From an uncultured bacterium (lineage in GTDB: Bacteria; Actinomycetota; Actinomycetes; S36-B12), in NCBI GenBank assembly GCA_903909555.1, contig CAIVWG010000117.1, positions 1 to 35,488 of the forward strand: a DNA stretch of 35,488 nucleotides, given 5' to 3'. Positions within the stretch are counted from its first letter, which is position 1, and each line of letters begins with the position of its first letter. Below, in pieces: positions 24,288-32,124 of the stretch. Position numbers and translations under genes: made by a program. Under the pieces are notes generated by a model. That model was given only the letters and a program-made list of their open reading frames with translations. It was not told where the DNA came from and searched no databases.

Positions 24288-25898
24288 ATGAGGCACGCGA
24301 GTTCTGCGGCAGTCATCGCACTGGCCGTCGGAGGGGCGCTCCTCGTCGCGCCGGCAAGCGCTGCTCCCCTTCCCGTGGCCAGTGATTCGGTCGTCCAGGC
24401 CACGCCCACGCGCGCGGACCAGCGACCCAACTTCATCATCATCCAGACCGACGACATGATCGCCGACGACCTCAAGGTCCTGCCCGCCGTCAAGGCCCTT
24501 CTCCAGGACAAGGGGGCGACGTTCACCCAGACGCTCACGCCGTTTGCCCTGTGCTGTCCCTCGCGCGCGGTGATGATGACCGGGTGCTACCCCCACAACA
24601 CCAAGGTGAACGGCAACTTCCCGCCCGATGGGGGCTTCAAGGCCTGGGAGGAGAACAACGGCGAGCGCTTCGTCGCCTTCTGGCTGCGCCGCGCCGGTTA
24701 CCACACGACCCACATCGGCAAGTACATCAACGGCTACGGGATGTACAACCGTCCCGTCAAGAAGGTGCCGTCCGGATGGAGCGAGTGGCATGGCTCGGCC
24801 GATCCCTCGACGTACCAGATGTACGGCTACCGCCTCAACGAGTTCGTCAACGGCAAGTCCACGACCACGATGTTCGGCGACTTCTACACCGAGGAAGCCA
24901 GGAACTACGGGACCGACGTCTACACCACCAAGGCGCTGGAGTTCCTCCTCCGCCAGCAGCGCAGCCCCCGGCCGTTCTACCTCCAGGTCGCCTACCTCGC
25001 CCCGCACGTGGAGACCTATCCCCTGATCGACGGCGTCTGGAAGGGCAGCTGGGCCGATGTCGACAAGCCCGAGCCTGACTCGGGCATCAACATCGAGTCG
25101 ATTCCGCCGCGCCCCGCGCTGCGGCACCAGAACCTCCTGCCCAACGTCGAACTCCCGAAGGACCCCAGCTTCAATGAGGCCGACCGCTCGGACAAGCAGT
25201 CCTTCGTGCGCAACCTTCCGCCGCTGTCCGACGAGACGATTGCCGACCTCGAGGCCGACAACCGGTCGCGCAAGCTCTCCCTGCTCGCCGTGGACGAGGG
25301 CATCGCCGCCATCGTCGATGTCCTGAGGAGGACCGGGCAGCTCGACAACACCTACATCGTCTTCATGGGCGACAACGGCTACATCCTCGGCCAGCACGCC
25401 ATCACGTATGGAAAGTACTTCCCCTATGAGCCGGCACTGCGCCTGCCCATGATCATCCGGGGCCCCGGCATCGACCAGCAGGTCGTGAAGGGGATCACGT
25501 CGGAACTCGATGTCGCGCCGACCGTGCTCGAGCTCGCGGGCGTCGAGCCCACACGCCCCATCGACGGGGTATCGCTGGTGGACCGCCTCATGAAGGGCCG
25601 CCCCCTGGCCTCGCGGACGATCCTGCTGTCGAGCGGGCCGCAGAAGTCGGCGAACGGGACGAACCTCCCGCTCTTCGACGGGGTCCGCACGGCCCGGTAC
25701 TCGTGGTGGGTCTACGAGGACGGGTTCGAGGAGATGTACGACCTGCGCAAGGACCCCTACCAACTGCAGTCGGTCGCGAAAGACCCGCGCTACGCCGCGG
25801 TGCGGCTCGCGCTCATGGAGGAGTGGGAGCGACTGAGGGACTGCCAGGGCCCGGCGTGCCAGGCGCCCACCCCACGGCTGCCCGAGCCGACGCGGTAG
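24288..25898 (+). CDS. Secreted type I (formylglycine) sulfatase, 536 aa
   Basis: Exported arylsulfatase-family hydrolase that removes sulfate esters, probably from environmental polysaccharides or glycans. The signal peptide is about 1-26 (APASA-A). The metal site includes IIQTDDM (Asp55/Asp56) and FMGDNGYILGQH. The nucleophile motif C-C-P-S-R (89-93) places the residue to be oxidised to formylglycine at Cys89, with Cys90 beside it, followed by MTGCYPHN. The C-terminus retains MYDLRKDPYQL, typical of sulfatases. The ATG at 24288 has GGAGAGG upstream; an in-frame GTG at 24273 is less likely. A formylglycine-generating enzyme is not in this window. Confidence 0.93.
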   Translation: MRHASSAAVIALAVGGALLVAPASAAPLPVASDSVVQATPTRADQRPNFIIIQTDDMIADDLKVLPAVKALLQDKGATFTQTLTPFALCCPSRAVMMTGCYPHNTKVNGNFPPDGGFKAWEENNGERFVAFWLRRAGYHTTHIGKYINGYGMYNRPVKKVPSGWSEWHGSADPSTYQMYGYRLNEFVNGKSTTTMFGDFYTEEARNYGTDVYTTKALEFLLRQQRSPRPFYLQVAYLAPHVETYPLIDGVWKGSWADVDKPEPDSGINIESIPPRPALRHQNLLPNVELPKDPSFNEADRSDKQSFVRNLPPLSDETIADLEADNRSRKLSLLAVDEGIAAIVDVLRRTGQLDNTYIVFMGDNGYILGQHAITYGKYFPYEPALRLPMIIRGPGIDQQVVKGITSELDVAPTVLELAGVEPTRPIDGVSLVDRLMKGRPLASRTILLSSGPQKSANGTNLPLFDGVRTARYSWWVYEDGFEEMYDLRKDPYQLQSVAKDPRYAAVRLALMEEWERLRDCQGPACQAPTPRLPEPTR

Positions 25899-25905
25899 GT
25901 CGCCG

Positions 25906-26424
25906 TCAGGGCAGGGGCGGGATGCGCGAGCAGGCCTCGTCGACCTGACCCCGGGTGACCCCCAGCGTCTCGCCCGTGGGGTCCGCGGCGAGCGCCTGCT
26001 TGGACAGCGCGAGGCCCGACTCGAGCTCGGACATGCCGGGCAGGTCGGGATAAGCCGCGACCACGCCGTCCACGATCGTCACGGCCTCCTGGAGCTTGGC
26101 CGCCGATTCCTCCGGGGGAGTCCCCGGCGCGACTGCGGCGCGGACGAGGTCGCACGCGTCATTGAGCTGTCGGGCCGCCTGCACGGTGTCGGCCGCCTGC
26201 CCGACGGTGTCGCGCCCGCTCTCGAGAGCGTCGCCGGCCGCCCCCACGGCATCACCGGCCGCGTCCACGACTCCCCCGGCCGCCTCGGCAAACCCGCCCG
26301 CGGCGGCCACGAGGTCGCGGCCCGCGCCGACGGCATCCCTGCCCGCCTCGCGCAGCGGCTGCACGACGACGAAGGCCGCGAGCACGACGGCCGCGGCCAG
26401 GAGCAGGACGAAGAGGCGCTTCAT
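25906..26424 (-). CDS. Ala-rich membrane-anchored hypothetical protein, 172 aa
   Basis: Not recognised. Residues 4-22 form a hydrophobic segment (signal anchor or uncleaved signal). Residues about 25-85 are an amphipathic Ala/Gly/Asp/Val tract with repeats of about seven residues (AAGDAVG, AAGDALE, GRDTVG), resembling long helices of LEA- or apolipoprotein-like type. The C-terminal part has two cysteines (C112, C166) that could pair outside the membrane. The start ATG is at 26424. The 3' end lies 7 bp from the convergent sulfatase stop. Clear coding bias and no competing frame support it as real. Confidence 0.7.
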   Translation of the reverse strand: MKRLFVLLLAAAVVLAAFVVVQPLREAGRDAVGAGRDLVAAAGGFAEAAGGVVDAAGDAVGAAGDALESGRDTVGQAADTVQAARQLNDACDLVRAAVAPGTPPEESAAKLQEAVTIVDGVVAAYPDLPGMSELESGLALSKQALAADPTGETLGVTRGQVDEACSRIPPLP

Positions 26425-26521
26425 TGCCCTTCACGGTACGAAGCGCCCCGCGGTGGACGCAAACGGGCGCGCGGGCCGTGACCGTTCGGAGACTGTGAGG
26501 CAGGACACCCCCGGGTGCGCG

Positions 26522-27661
26522 TCACCCCCACCAGAAGGAGGCGGCGATGCACGCGTAGAGGCCCACGAGGATGACGCCCTCGACCCAGTTCGACGTGCCG
26601 TCGAACACGACAAAGAGCACGAGGACGACGGCGAGGAGCAGGACCCCGAGCAGCAGGGGGCTGAAGACCAGCGTGAACGTCGCCGCGCCCACCAGCGGGG
26701 CGGCGAGGACGAGCACGGGGGCGACGAGCAGCGCCACCTGCAGCGGGGACTGGAGGATGATCTGCAGCGCGTAATCCGCCTGGTTCTTGGCAGCCAGCTG
26801 GATGCCCACGACGTTCTCCACCGCGTTGCCCGCGATGGCGACGATGACGAGGCCGGCGAAGGCCTCCGAGATGCCGAGCGCGTCCATCGTGGGCGTGAGT
26901 GCCTCCACGAACCAGTCGGACACGAGGGCCGCGCCCACGGCCGTGATCGCGAGTACCACCAGCGCGAAGGCGAAGGGCCAACCCGCGTGGCCACCTGTCT
27001 CGCCGACCGCGGACTCCACCTCGGCCGAGCGCAACGCGCCCGGTCGTCCCCGGTCGAAGTCCTCGGCGAGGCGCCCGGGCCGCAGCTGCGCGTAGACGGA
27101 CAGTCCGAACACGATGAGCATCACGATGGCCACGAAGACCGACAACTCGCGCTCGTGCCCGGCGGCCGGCGTGTGCAGGGCGGACGTGAGTGTGGGGATC
27201 GCGAGAATCGCCACCGAGAGCAGGAGCAGGATCCCGATGCTCTGCGCCGATCCCATCGCGAAGCGCACGACGCCATGCCGTACTCCGCCCACGACGAACG
27301 CCAGCCCGAGGACCAGCAGGATGTTGGCGAGGATCGAGCCCACAATGGTGGCCTGGACCACGGTGAAGAGGCCCGCCTGCAGGGCGAAGAGGGTGACGAA
27401 CAGCTCGGGCAGGTTGCCCAGGGTGGACTGCAGGATGCCCGTCGCCCCGGGACCCAGTCGACCGGCGAGTCCGTCCACCGAGCGCCCCACCACTGAGGCC
27501 ATGGCGGCGAGCGCGAGGGCGGACAGGAGGAAGACCAGGGGGCTGGGCGCGCCCCCGAGCGCCGAGGCACCGGCCGCCAGGGCGACCACCAGGGTCACGG
27601 CGAGCAGGATCCGGTCCCGGGCGGAGACCGAGGCCAGGGACGTCGACACGGCCGTCATCAT
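26522..27661 (-). CDS. CAX-type calcium/proton (cation) exchanger, 379 aa
   Basis: Integral membrane cation antiporter of the CaCA/CAX (ChaA-like) family with about eleven helices in two homologous halves. The alpha repeats are visible: GNLPELFVTLFALQAG (about 79) and GNAVENVVGIQLAAKNQADYA-like order (about 276) with the conserved acidic residues. A hydrophilic, acid-rich loop between the halves (about 185-215) fits the family. Two adjacent ATG codons (27661 and 27658) are possible starts; neither has a strong ribosome site. A longer open frame upstream lacks similarity. It is divergent from the flavoprotein gene by 88 bp. Confidence 0.88.
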   Translation of the reverse strand: MMTAVSTSLASVSARDRILLAVTLVVALAAGASALGGAPSPLVFLLSALALAAMASVVGRSVDGLAGRLGPGATGILQSTLGNLPELFVTLFALQAGLFTVVQATIVGSILANILLVLGLAFVVGGVRHGVVRFAMGSAQSIGILLLLSVAILAIPTLTSALHTPAAGHERELSVFVAIVMLIVFGLSVYAQLRPGRLAEDFDRGRPGALRSAEVESAVGETGGHAGWPFAFALVVLAITAVGAALVSDWFVEALTPTMDALGISEAFAGLVIVAIAGNAVENVVGIQLAAKNQADYALQIILQSPLQVALLVAPVLVLAAPLVGAATFTLVFSPLLLGVLLLAVVLVLFVVFDGTSNWVEGVILVGLYACIAASFWWG

Positions 27662-27749
27662 GCCGCAACGGCCGACGCACGGCGGTCCGGTTCGCGAGGA
27701 TGGGCCGGAGGCACGACCGGCACGCACACGAGCGGAGCGACCCCACGCC

Positions 27750-28196
27750 ATGACCATGACGATCCGATCCGGGCCCTGGGATGTCCCCCGGATCGAGGCA
27801 TTCCTCGCCGACACGGTGATCCCCATCCGCATCGCCAGCGCGGGGCGCGTCTCGCCCTTGGTGCAGTCGCTGTGGTTCCTGTACTCCGACGAGGCGCTGT
27901 GGTGCTGCACCCAGCGGGACGCGCTCCTCGCGCGACGGCTGCGCGCGGACGCGCGATGCGGATTCGAGGTCTCTCCCGACTCACCGCCCTACCGCGGCGT
28001 GCGCGGGCACGGCAGGGCGGAACTCCTGCCCTCGCGGGCCGCCGACGTGCTCCCTGCCCTCATCGAGCGCTACCTCGGCGACGCCGACGCACCACTCGCC
28101 GCCTGGCTGCTCTCGCGGCTGGACACCGAGGTCGCCGTACGGATCCACCCGCTCACGGTGACGACCTTCGACTACTCCCCGCGCATGGGCTCCTAG
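27750..28196 (+). CDS. Pyridoxamine 5'-phosphate oxidase-like flavoprotein, 148 aa
   Basis: Small split-barrel protein of the PNPOx-like/FMN- or F420-binding class. The N-terminus has VIPIRIASAGRVSPLVQSLWFL-type strands (shown only in part), then an LWCCTQRDALLARRLRADARCGFEV segment matching the nucleotide-binding edge, and GVRGHGRAELL. Substrate and cofactor are unknown. A GGAG lies 12 bases before the ATG at 27750; a second ATG is two codons later. It converges on the MDR oxidoreductase. Confidence 0.8.
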   Translation: MTMTIRSGPWDVPRIEAFLADTVIPIRIASAGRVSPLVQSLWFLYSDEALWCCTQRDALLARRLRADARCGFEVSPDSPPYRGVRGHGRAELLPSRAADVLPALIERYLGDADAPLAAWLLSRLDTEVAVRIHPLTVTTFDYSPRMGS

Positions 28197-28221
28197 GGTT
28201 CGTCACGGGTCGTACGCAGGG

Positions 28222-29181
28222 CTAGGGGACGAGGATCACCTTGCCCGAGGTCCGGCGCGCACGCAGGTCCTCGTGCGCCCGGCGGGCCTCCGCGAGCGGG
28301 TACTCCGGCCCCGGCAGCGGGCGGAGCTGCCCCGAAGCGACCAGCGACACGAGGTCGCGCAGCGGCTGGATCACCATCCCGACCGGATCCACGCGCATGC
28401 AGTCGACGAGCCAGAATCCGACCACGCTGTGCGAGCCGACCATGAGCGACGTGGGCGGGATCGGCGTGGCAGCTTCGCGAGACGCCATCCCGTAGACCAC
28501 GAGACGCCCGAAGGGCGCGAGGACCGCCAGCGATGCGTCGGTGGTGCGCCCGCCCACCATCTCCAGCACGATGTCGACGCGCTCTCCGCCGTTGGCGGCG
28601 CGGATCGCCCCCTTGAGGTCCTCGGCTCCCGCGTCGATCGCGACGTCGGCGCCGCGCTCGACGGCCTGGGCTCGCTTCTCCTCGGTGGAGGCCACGGCAA
28701 TGATGCGGCCGGCGCCCCACAGGCGCGCGAGGGGGACCACGAGGCTGCCCACGCCACCCGCGGCGGCATGCACGACGACCGATTCCCCCGGGACCATCCG
28801 TGCGGACGTCCTCAGCAGGTGCCAGGCGGTGAGCCCCTGGACCAGGAGGCTGAGCGCCTCGGCATCGCTCACGTTGTCGGGGATGGGGAACACCGCCTCG
28901 CGCGACACCAGGGCCTTCTCCGCGTAGCCGCCGCCCCCGACGGCGGTGAACCCGCAGACGCGCTGGCCGTCCGGCAGCGTCCCCGCCACCTCGGCACCCG
29001 GGATGAACGGGAGCGTCTGCTCGGAGAGGTAGGAGTTCTCTGCGGCATGCGTGTCGGCGTAGTTGACACCCGCCGCCGTGACGTCGAGGACCTCAAGTCC
29101 TCCGGCGGGCTCCGGATCGGGAACGTCGACGTACTCGAGGACCTCGGGCCCGCCGAAGCGGCTCACCTGGATGGCATGCAT
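28222..29181 (-). CDS. Quinone oxidoreductase-like MDR family protein, 319 aa
   Basis: Cytoplasmic NADPH-dependent zinc-free medium-chain reductase (quinone oxidoreductase class). The N-terminal GroES-like domain carries FIPGAEVAGTL and the Rossmann domain carries VVHAAAGGVGSLVVPLAR (about 137-155), with the AAGGVGS signature of the class. The catalytic-zinc cysteines of alcohol dehydrogenases are absent. It follows the small zinc-ribbon gene by 9 bp and may be co-transcribed with it. Physiological substrate is unknown. Confidence 0.9.
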   Translation of the reverse strand: MHAIQVSRFGGPEVLEYVDVPDPEPAGGLEVLDVTAAGVNYADTHAAENSYLSEQTLPFIPGAEVAGTLPDGQRVCGFTAVGGGGYAEKALVSREAVFPIPDNVSDAEALSLLVQGLTAWHLLRTSARMVPGESVVVHAAAGGVGSLVVPLARLWGAGRIIAVASTEEKRAQAVERGADVAIDAGAEDLKGAIRAANGGERVDIVLEMVGGRTTDASLAVLAPFGRLVVYGMASREAATPIPPTSLMVGSHSVVGFWLVDCMRVDPVGMVIQPLRDLVSLVASGQLRPLPGPEYPLAEARRAHEDLRARRTSGKVILVP

Positions 29182-29190
29182 CCGGCGAGC

Positions 29191-29316
29191 CTAGGGGACG
29201 CACTCTCCGCCGTCGCAGCACGGCTGGATGTAGTGGCAGCGCGGGCAGAAGTCCTTGCCGCCGCGACGCTCGAGGTCAACGGACTCGCAGGCCGGGCATG
29301 CGCCCGGGGCACCCAT
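29191..29316 (-). CDS. Tiny zinc-ribbon protein, 41 aa
   Basis: Short conserved-looking protein with CPAC near the N-terminus, CPRC about 20 residues later and a C-terminal CCDGGEC. The two CPxC knuckles should bind one zinc; the terminal cysteines may bind a second metal. No family name is recognised. I chose the ATG at 29316, one codon downstream of a GTG at 29319; an ATG at 29382 would give 63 residues with an unconvincing N-terminus. It stops 9 bp before the quinone oxidoreductase-like gene on the same strand. Confidence 0.6.
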   Translation of the reverse strand: MGAPGACPACESVDLERRGGKDFCPRCHYIQPCCDGGECVP

Positions 29317-29468
29317 CACGCGATCGACGCTAGCCAAGCGGGCCCTGCCTGGGAAGCCGCGACACGACGGTGTCCCCGACAACGACCCTCATCCGAGCGC
29401 GCATGCGCGGCTTCCGCCCGGCGCACCGGGGATGCCCGGCTCGGGGGCGACGAGAGGGGAAGGGCCCG

Positions 29469-30065
29469 CTAGAACTGCACGGTCGGCGCGCTGCGCCGAC
29501 CCTCGTCCGGCTCCTCGTAGAACTCCCGCTTGCCCACCTTGGCAACTCCGGTGAACCACATCGACGGGATCGTCGTGACGGCGGTGTTGAGCTTGACCAC
29601 GGAGTCGTTGTAGTACTGCCGCGCGAACTGCAACTGCCCCTCGACGTCGGCCAGCTGCCCCTGCAATTGCTGGAATCCCGCGGTTGCCGTGAGCTGGGGA
29701 TAGGCCTCCGCAACGGCGAAGAACCGGGTCAGCGCCCCGGTGAGGGCCCCGTCGGCGGCGGACTTCTCATTCAGTGAGCGCGCGGTCTCGGTGCGGGCCC
29801 GCGCCTGCGTCACCGCCTGCATGGTGGAGGCCTCGAAGTCGCGGGAGCCCTTGACCGTCTCCACGAGGTTCGGCACCAGATCGGCGCGCTTCGTCAAGAG
29901 GGTGTCGATGTCCCCCAGGGCCCCGTCGCACTGGACGTCCAGTCGGCGAAGCTTGTTGAACTGGACGATTCCGACGATCACCAGGATCACGAGGATGGGG
30001 ATCGCGAGCAGGAAGAGGAGGACCACGAGGGCGCCGAAGATCTCCACGGGCTCAGTGTCGCGCAC
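29469..30065 (-). CDS. LemA family membrane protein, 198 aa
   Basis: LemA protein: one N-terminal transmembrane helix (about 10-33) followed by a four-helix bundle facing outward. Family features are FNKLRRLDVQCDGALGDIDTLLTKRADLVPNLVETVKG-like order near residue 37-75 (summarised), AVTQARARTE and AEAYPQLTA. The role of LemA is not settled; it often sits with TPM-domain or peptidase genes, which are absent here. The start is GTG at 30065, with a GTG at 30047 as an alternative that begins nearer the membrane helix. It follows the terminator of the lipoprotein gene, so it is probably transcribed separately. Confidence 0.9.
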   Translation of the reverse strand: MRDTEPVEIFGALVVLLFLLAIPILVILVIVGIVQFNKLRRLDVQCDGALGDIDTLLTKRADLVPNLVETVKGSRDFEASTMQAVTQARARTETARSLNEKSAADGALTGALTRFFAVAEAYPQLTATAGFQQLQGQLADVEGQLQFARQYYNDSVVKLNTAVTTIPSMWFTGVAKVGKREFYEEPDEGRRSAPTVQF

Positions 30066-30098
30066 CGATCGGGCTTCGGGAGGGAATGGGAGGAAAAG

Positions 30099-30138
30099 GA
30101 CGACGCCGGCGCCCGAGGGGGGTGGCGCCGGCGTCGTC
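30099..30138 (-). terminator. Rho-independent terminator after the 142-aa lipoprotein gene
   Basis: Positions 30099-30113 and 30124-30138 are exact reverse complements (15-bp GC-rich stem) around a ten-base loop. On the minus strand the stem is followed by CTTTTCC. It lies 54 bp past the stop at 30193 and 33 bp before the LemA start. This is a classical intrinsic terminator. Confidence 0.85.
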
Positions 30139-30192
30139 GCAGGTCGTCAGGCGGGACGGCGAAGCCGCTCGCGGACGACCCGTCCCTGGTGC

Positions 30193-30621
30193 TTACGGGG
30201 CGACGGTGACCTCGATGGTCCAGGTCTCGCTGCCGTCGTTCTTGAACACGTCGATCGTGGCCTTGCCCGGCGCGAGCGCCTCGCCGAACGGCACCGTGAC
30301 GGACGAGCCGTCGTCCGTGCCGGGCGTGACGGCGACGATCGCGGCGTCGCTGGTCTCGATGCTCCACGCGGTGGGGTCGGAGACGTTGAAGTAGAGGCCG
30401 CGGCCGACCGTGGTCTCCGCCGTGGTCTGGCCGGGCTCGACGATGACGGGGCCAATCACCTGGCTACCTCCTTGCGGGGACTCACTCGTTGCCGGGGCAG
30501 CGGCCGACGAGCTGGAGCTCGAGCTGCTGCCCGACGAGCACGCGGTGAGAGCAGCGCTCCCGCCGACGGCGATCACGGCAGCCGCCGCGGCAGTGAGGAC
30601 GCGACGAGTGTTGCGGTGCAT
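30193..30621 (-). CDS. Secreted lipoprotein with Ig-like domain, paralog A, 142 aa
   Basis: Small lipoprotein with lipobox LTAC (Cys28) and a Ser-rich linker. A single beta domain follows, containing ETTVGRGLYFNVSDPTAW, SIETSDAAIVAVTPG and a terminal WTIEVTVAP. The pattern of short strands ending in an aromatic/V-rich strand resembles a bacterial Ig-like or protease-inhibitor-like domain, but no family is certain. It has the same length and matching order as the next gene, so they are paralogs. Ribosome site GGAAGAGG precedes the ATG. A strong terminator follows. Confidence 0.85.
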   Translation of the reverse strand: MHRNTRRVLTAAAAAVIAVGGSAALTACSSGSSSSSSSSAAAPATSESPQGGSQVIGPVIVEPGQTTAETTVGRGLYFNVSDPTAWSIETSDAAIVAVTPGTDDGSSVTVPFGEALAPGKATIDVFKNDGSETWTIEVTVAP

Positions 30622-30767
30622 GGTGACCTCTTCCTTCTCGGCGGGCTTCCCCGCGCTCGTGGTTGCGCCGCCAGTGCGGCTTCCGGTCCTGGGACGGGGG
30701 CTCCCCACGGGGGGTTCCCGACCCTCCCGGGATGTGGCCTATTCGTTACCCGCCCCCGCTCGGCGGG

Positions 30768-31196
30768 CTAGGGGACGACGGTGACGATGTAGCCGACCTG
30801 GTCGCCCGCGGGGTTGACCATGAAGACGTCGGTGGTGCCCTCGGCCACGCCCTTGGCGCTGGGGAACTGCCCATCCGAGCCCGGGATCACTTCCACGATC
30901 GCGGTGTCGGAACTGCGGATCGCCCAGTCGGTCTCCTCGCCCGCGGGCACCTCGAACTCCGCGATCCCGCCGATTGTCACCGTGACGAGGAGCTCGTCCA
31001 TGGGCACGACGACCGGGGCGTCGGCCTTGCCGGTGGGCGCAGGGGTCTCCGGGATGAACTCCGACGGCAGGCTCGTCGGCTGGGGAGCCGAACTCGCGGC
31101 GCCTTCCGCCGAATCCTGGGCGGTGCATCCCGCCGCGAGGGCAGCCACGGAGAGTCCCATGGCGCACAGGGCGAGGAGGGGACGACGGCGAGACAT
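30768..31196 (-). CDS. Secreted lipoprotein with Ig-like domain, paralog B, 142 aa
   Basis: Lipoprotein with lipobox LAAGC (Cys24), a Ser/Pro-rich linker and one beta domain. It aligns with paralog A over VPAGEETDWAIRSSDTAIVEVIPGS and the terminal YIVTVVP-type strand. Both genes are exactly 143 codons. It lies upstream of paralog A by 146 bp on the same strand, with its own ATG. It is divergent from the tryptophan dioxygenase gene across 76 bp. Function unknown; an extracellular binding or inhibitory role is only a guess. Confidence 0.85.
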   Translation of the reverse strand: MSRRRPLLALCAMGLSVAALAAGCTAQDSAEGAASSAPQPTSLPSEFIPETPAPTGKADAPVVVPMDELLVTVTIGGIAEFEVPAGEETDWAIRSSDTAIVEVIPGSDGQFPSAKGVAEGTTDVFMVNPAGDQVGYIVTVVP

Positions 31197-31272
31197 AGGA
31201 CGAGGATACCCCTCCGCAGAGACAGGCCTAAAGTCCATGCGCGGGCAGGGCACGGGGCACCACACTGAGGCC
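31197..31272. promoter_or_regulatory. Divergent promoter gap before the kynurenine operon
   Basis: This 76-bp gap separates the tryptophan 2,3-dioxygenase gene (plus) from the lipoprotein gene (minus) and must hold the promoter of the catabolic operon. I do not see a confident -35/-10 pair. No regulator gene of the KynR type lies next to it in the window. Confidence 0.35.
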
Positions 31273-32121
31273 ATGACGAGCCGTCGCAAGCCGTCCCCGC
31301 GCTCCCCCAGCGCCCCCCGGGTGGAGTTCGAGGACACCACGCCGTACGACGCCTACGTCCGCTCGTCCACCCTCGCCAGCCTGCAGCGCACCCTGACCGA
31401 CGAGCCCGGGGAGTACATGTTCCTCGTCTGCTCGCAGATCATGGAGCTGTACTTCAACCTCATCGCCTATGAGTGGCGGACCGCGCAGCGCTTCCTGCGC
31501 GAGGACGACCTCGACGAGGCCCTCGTCGCACTCCGCCGCGCCAACGACCACTTCACGGCGCTCAATGCCTCGTGGATCAGCTTCCGCTGGATGACGCCGA
31601 CAGACTTCAACGCCTTCCGCGACGCGCTCGGGGAGGCCTCCGGCTTCCAGTCCTTCCTCTACCGCCACCTGGAGTTCCTCCTCGGCTTCAAGGACCCTGC
31701 ACTGCTGCGCCCGCACAAGAACGTGGCCGGAGACCACTACGACGATCTCGTCGCCGCGTTCGAGGCCCCGAGCCTGTACGACGACGTCCTCGCCTACCTG
31801 TCCCGGAAGGGCTACCCCGTCCCGGAGGACGTGCTCGGGCGGGACATGGCCACCACCTACGAGGCCCACGACGGCGTCGAGGACGTCTGGGTCGCCCTCT
31901 ACGGCGCCACGGGGCACGTGGACCCGCTGCGGCAGCTCGGGGAGGCGCTCACCGACGCCGCGCAGCAGTTCAGCGACTGGCGCTATTGGCACCTCATGGC
32001 GGTGCGCCGCGCCATGGGGGCCAAGGGCGGGACCGGGGGCTCGGCGGGCCTGGCCTGGCTCGAGCGAAGCCTCCAGCGGCAGGCCTTCCCCGAGCTGTGG
32101 TCGGCACGGACCAGAATCTGA
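31273..32121 (+). CDS. kynA: Tryptophan 2,3-dioxygenase, 282 aa
   Basis: Heme enzyme that opens the indole ring of L-tryptophan to N-formylkynurenine, first step of the pathway. Family blocks are FRDALGEASGFQSFLYRHLEFLLG (shown only in part; Arg116 is the substrate-binding Arg), DWRYWHL with heme ligand His240, and KGGTGGSAG. The residue corresponding to the active-site His of TDO (His55 in the Xanthomonas enzyme, by recalled alignment) is Ser54 in VCSQIMELYF, as in IDO-type enzymes. The length is typical. Kynureninase starts 3 bp after its stop. The ATG at 31273 starts the family-like region. Confidence 0.93.
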   Translation: MTSRRKPSPRSPSAPRVEFEDTTPYDAYVRSSTLASLQRTLTDEPGEYMFLVCSQIMELYFNLIAYEWRTAQRFLREDDLDEALVALRRANDHFTALNASWISFRWMTPTDFNAFRDALGEASGFQSFLYRHLEFLLGFKDPALLRPHKNVAGDHYDDLVAAFEAPSLYDDVLAYLSRKGYPVPEDVLGRDMATTYEAHDGVEDVWVALYGATGHVDPLRQLGEALTDAAQQFSDWRYWHLMAVRRAMGAKGGTGGSAGLAWLERSLQRQAFPELWSARTRI

Positions 32122-32124
32122 CCC

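Noticed and set aside
24093-25763. 556-codon minus-strand frame over the sulfatase
   Set aside because: Antisense shadow of a gene with complete catalytic motifs.
26507-26518. CACCC/GGGTG hairpin upstream of the Ala-rich protein gene
   Set aside because: A five-base stem with two-base loop and no T-run is expected by chance at this GC content.
26096-27496. 466-codon plus-strand frame over the cation exchanger
   Set aside because: Shadow frame rich in Asp, Glu, His and Arg; the opposite strand encodes a typical CAX protein.
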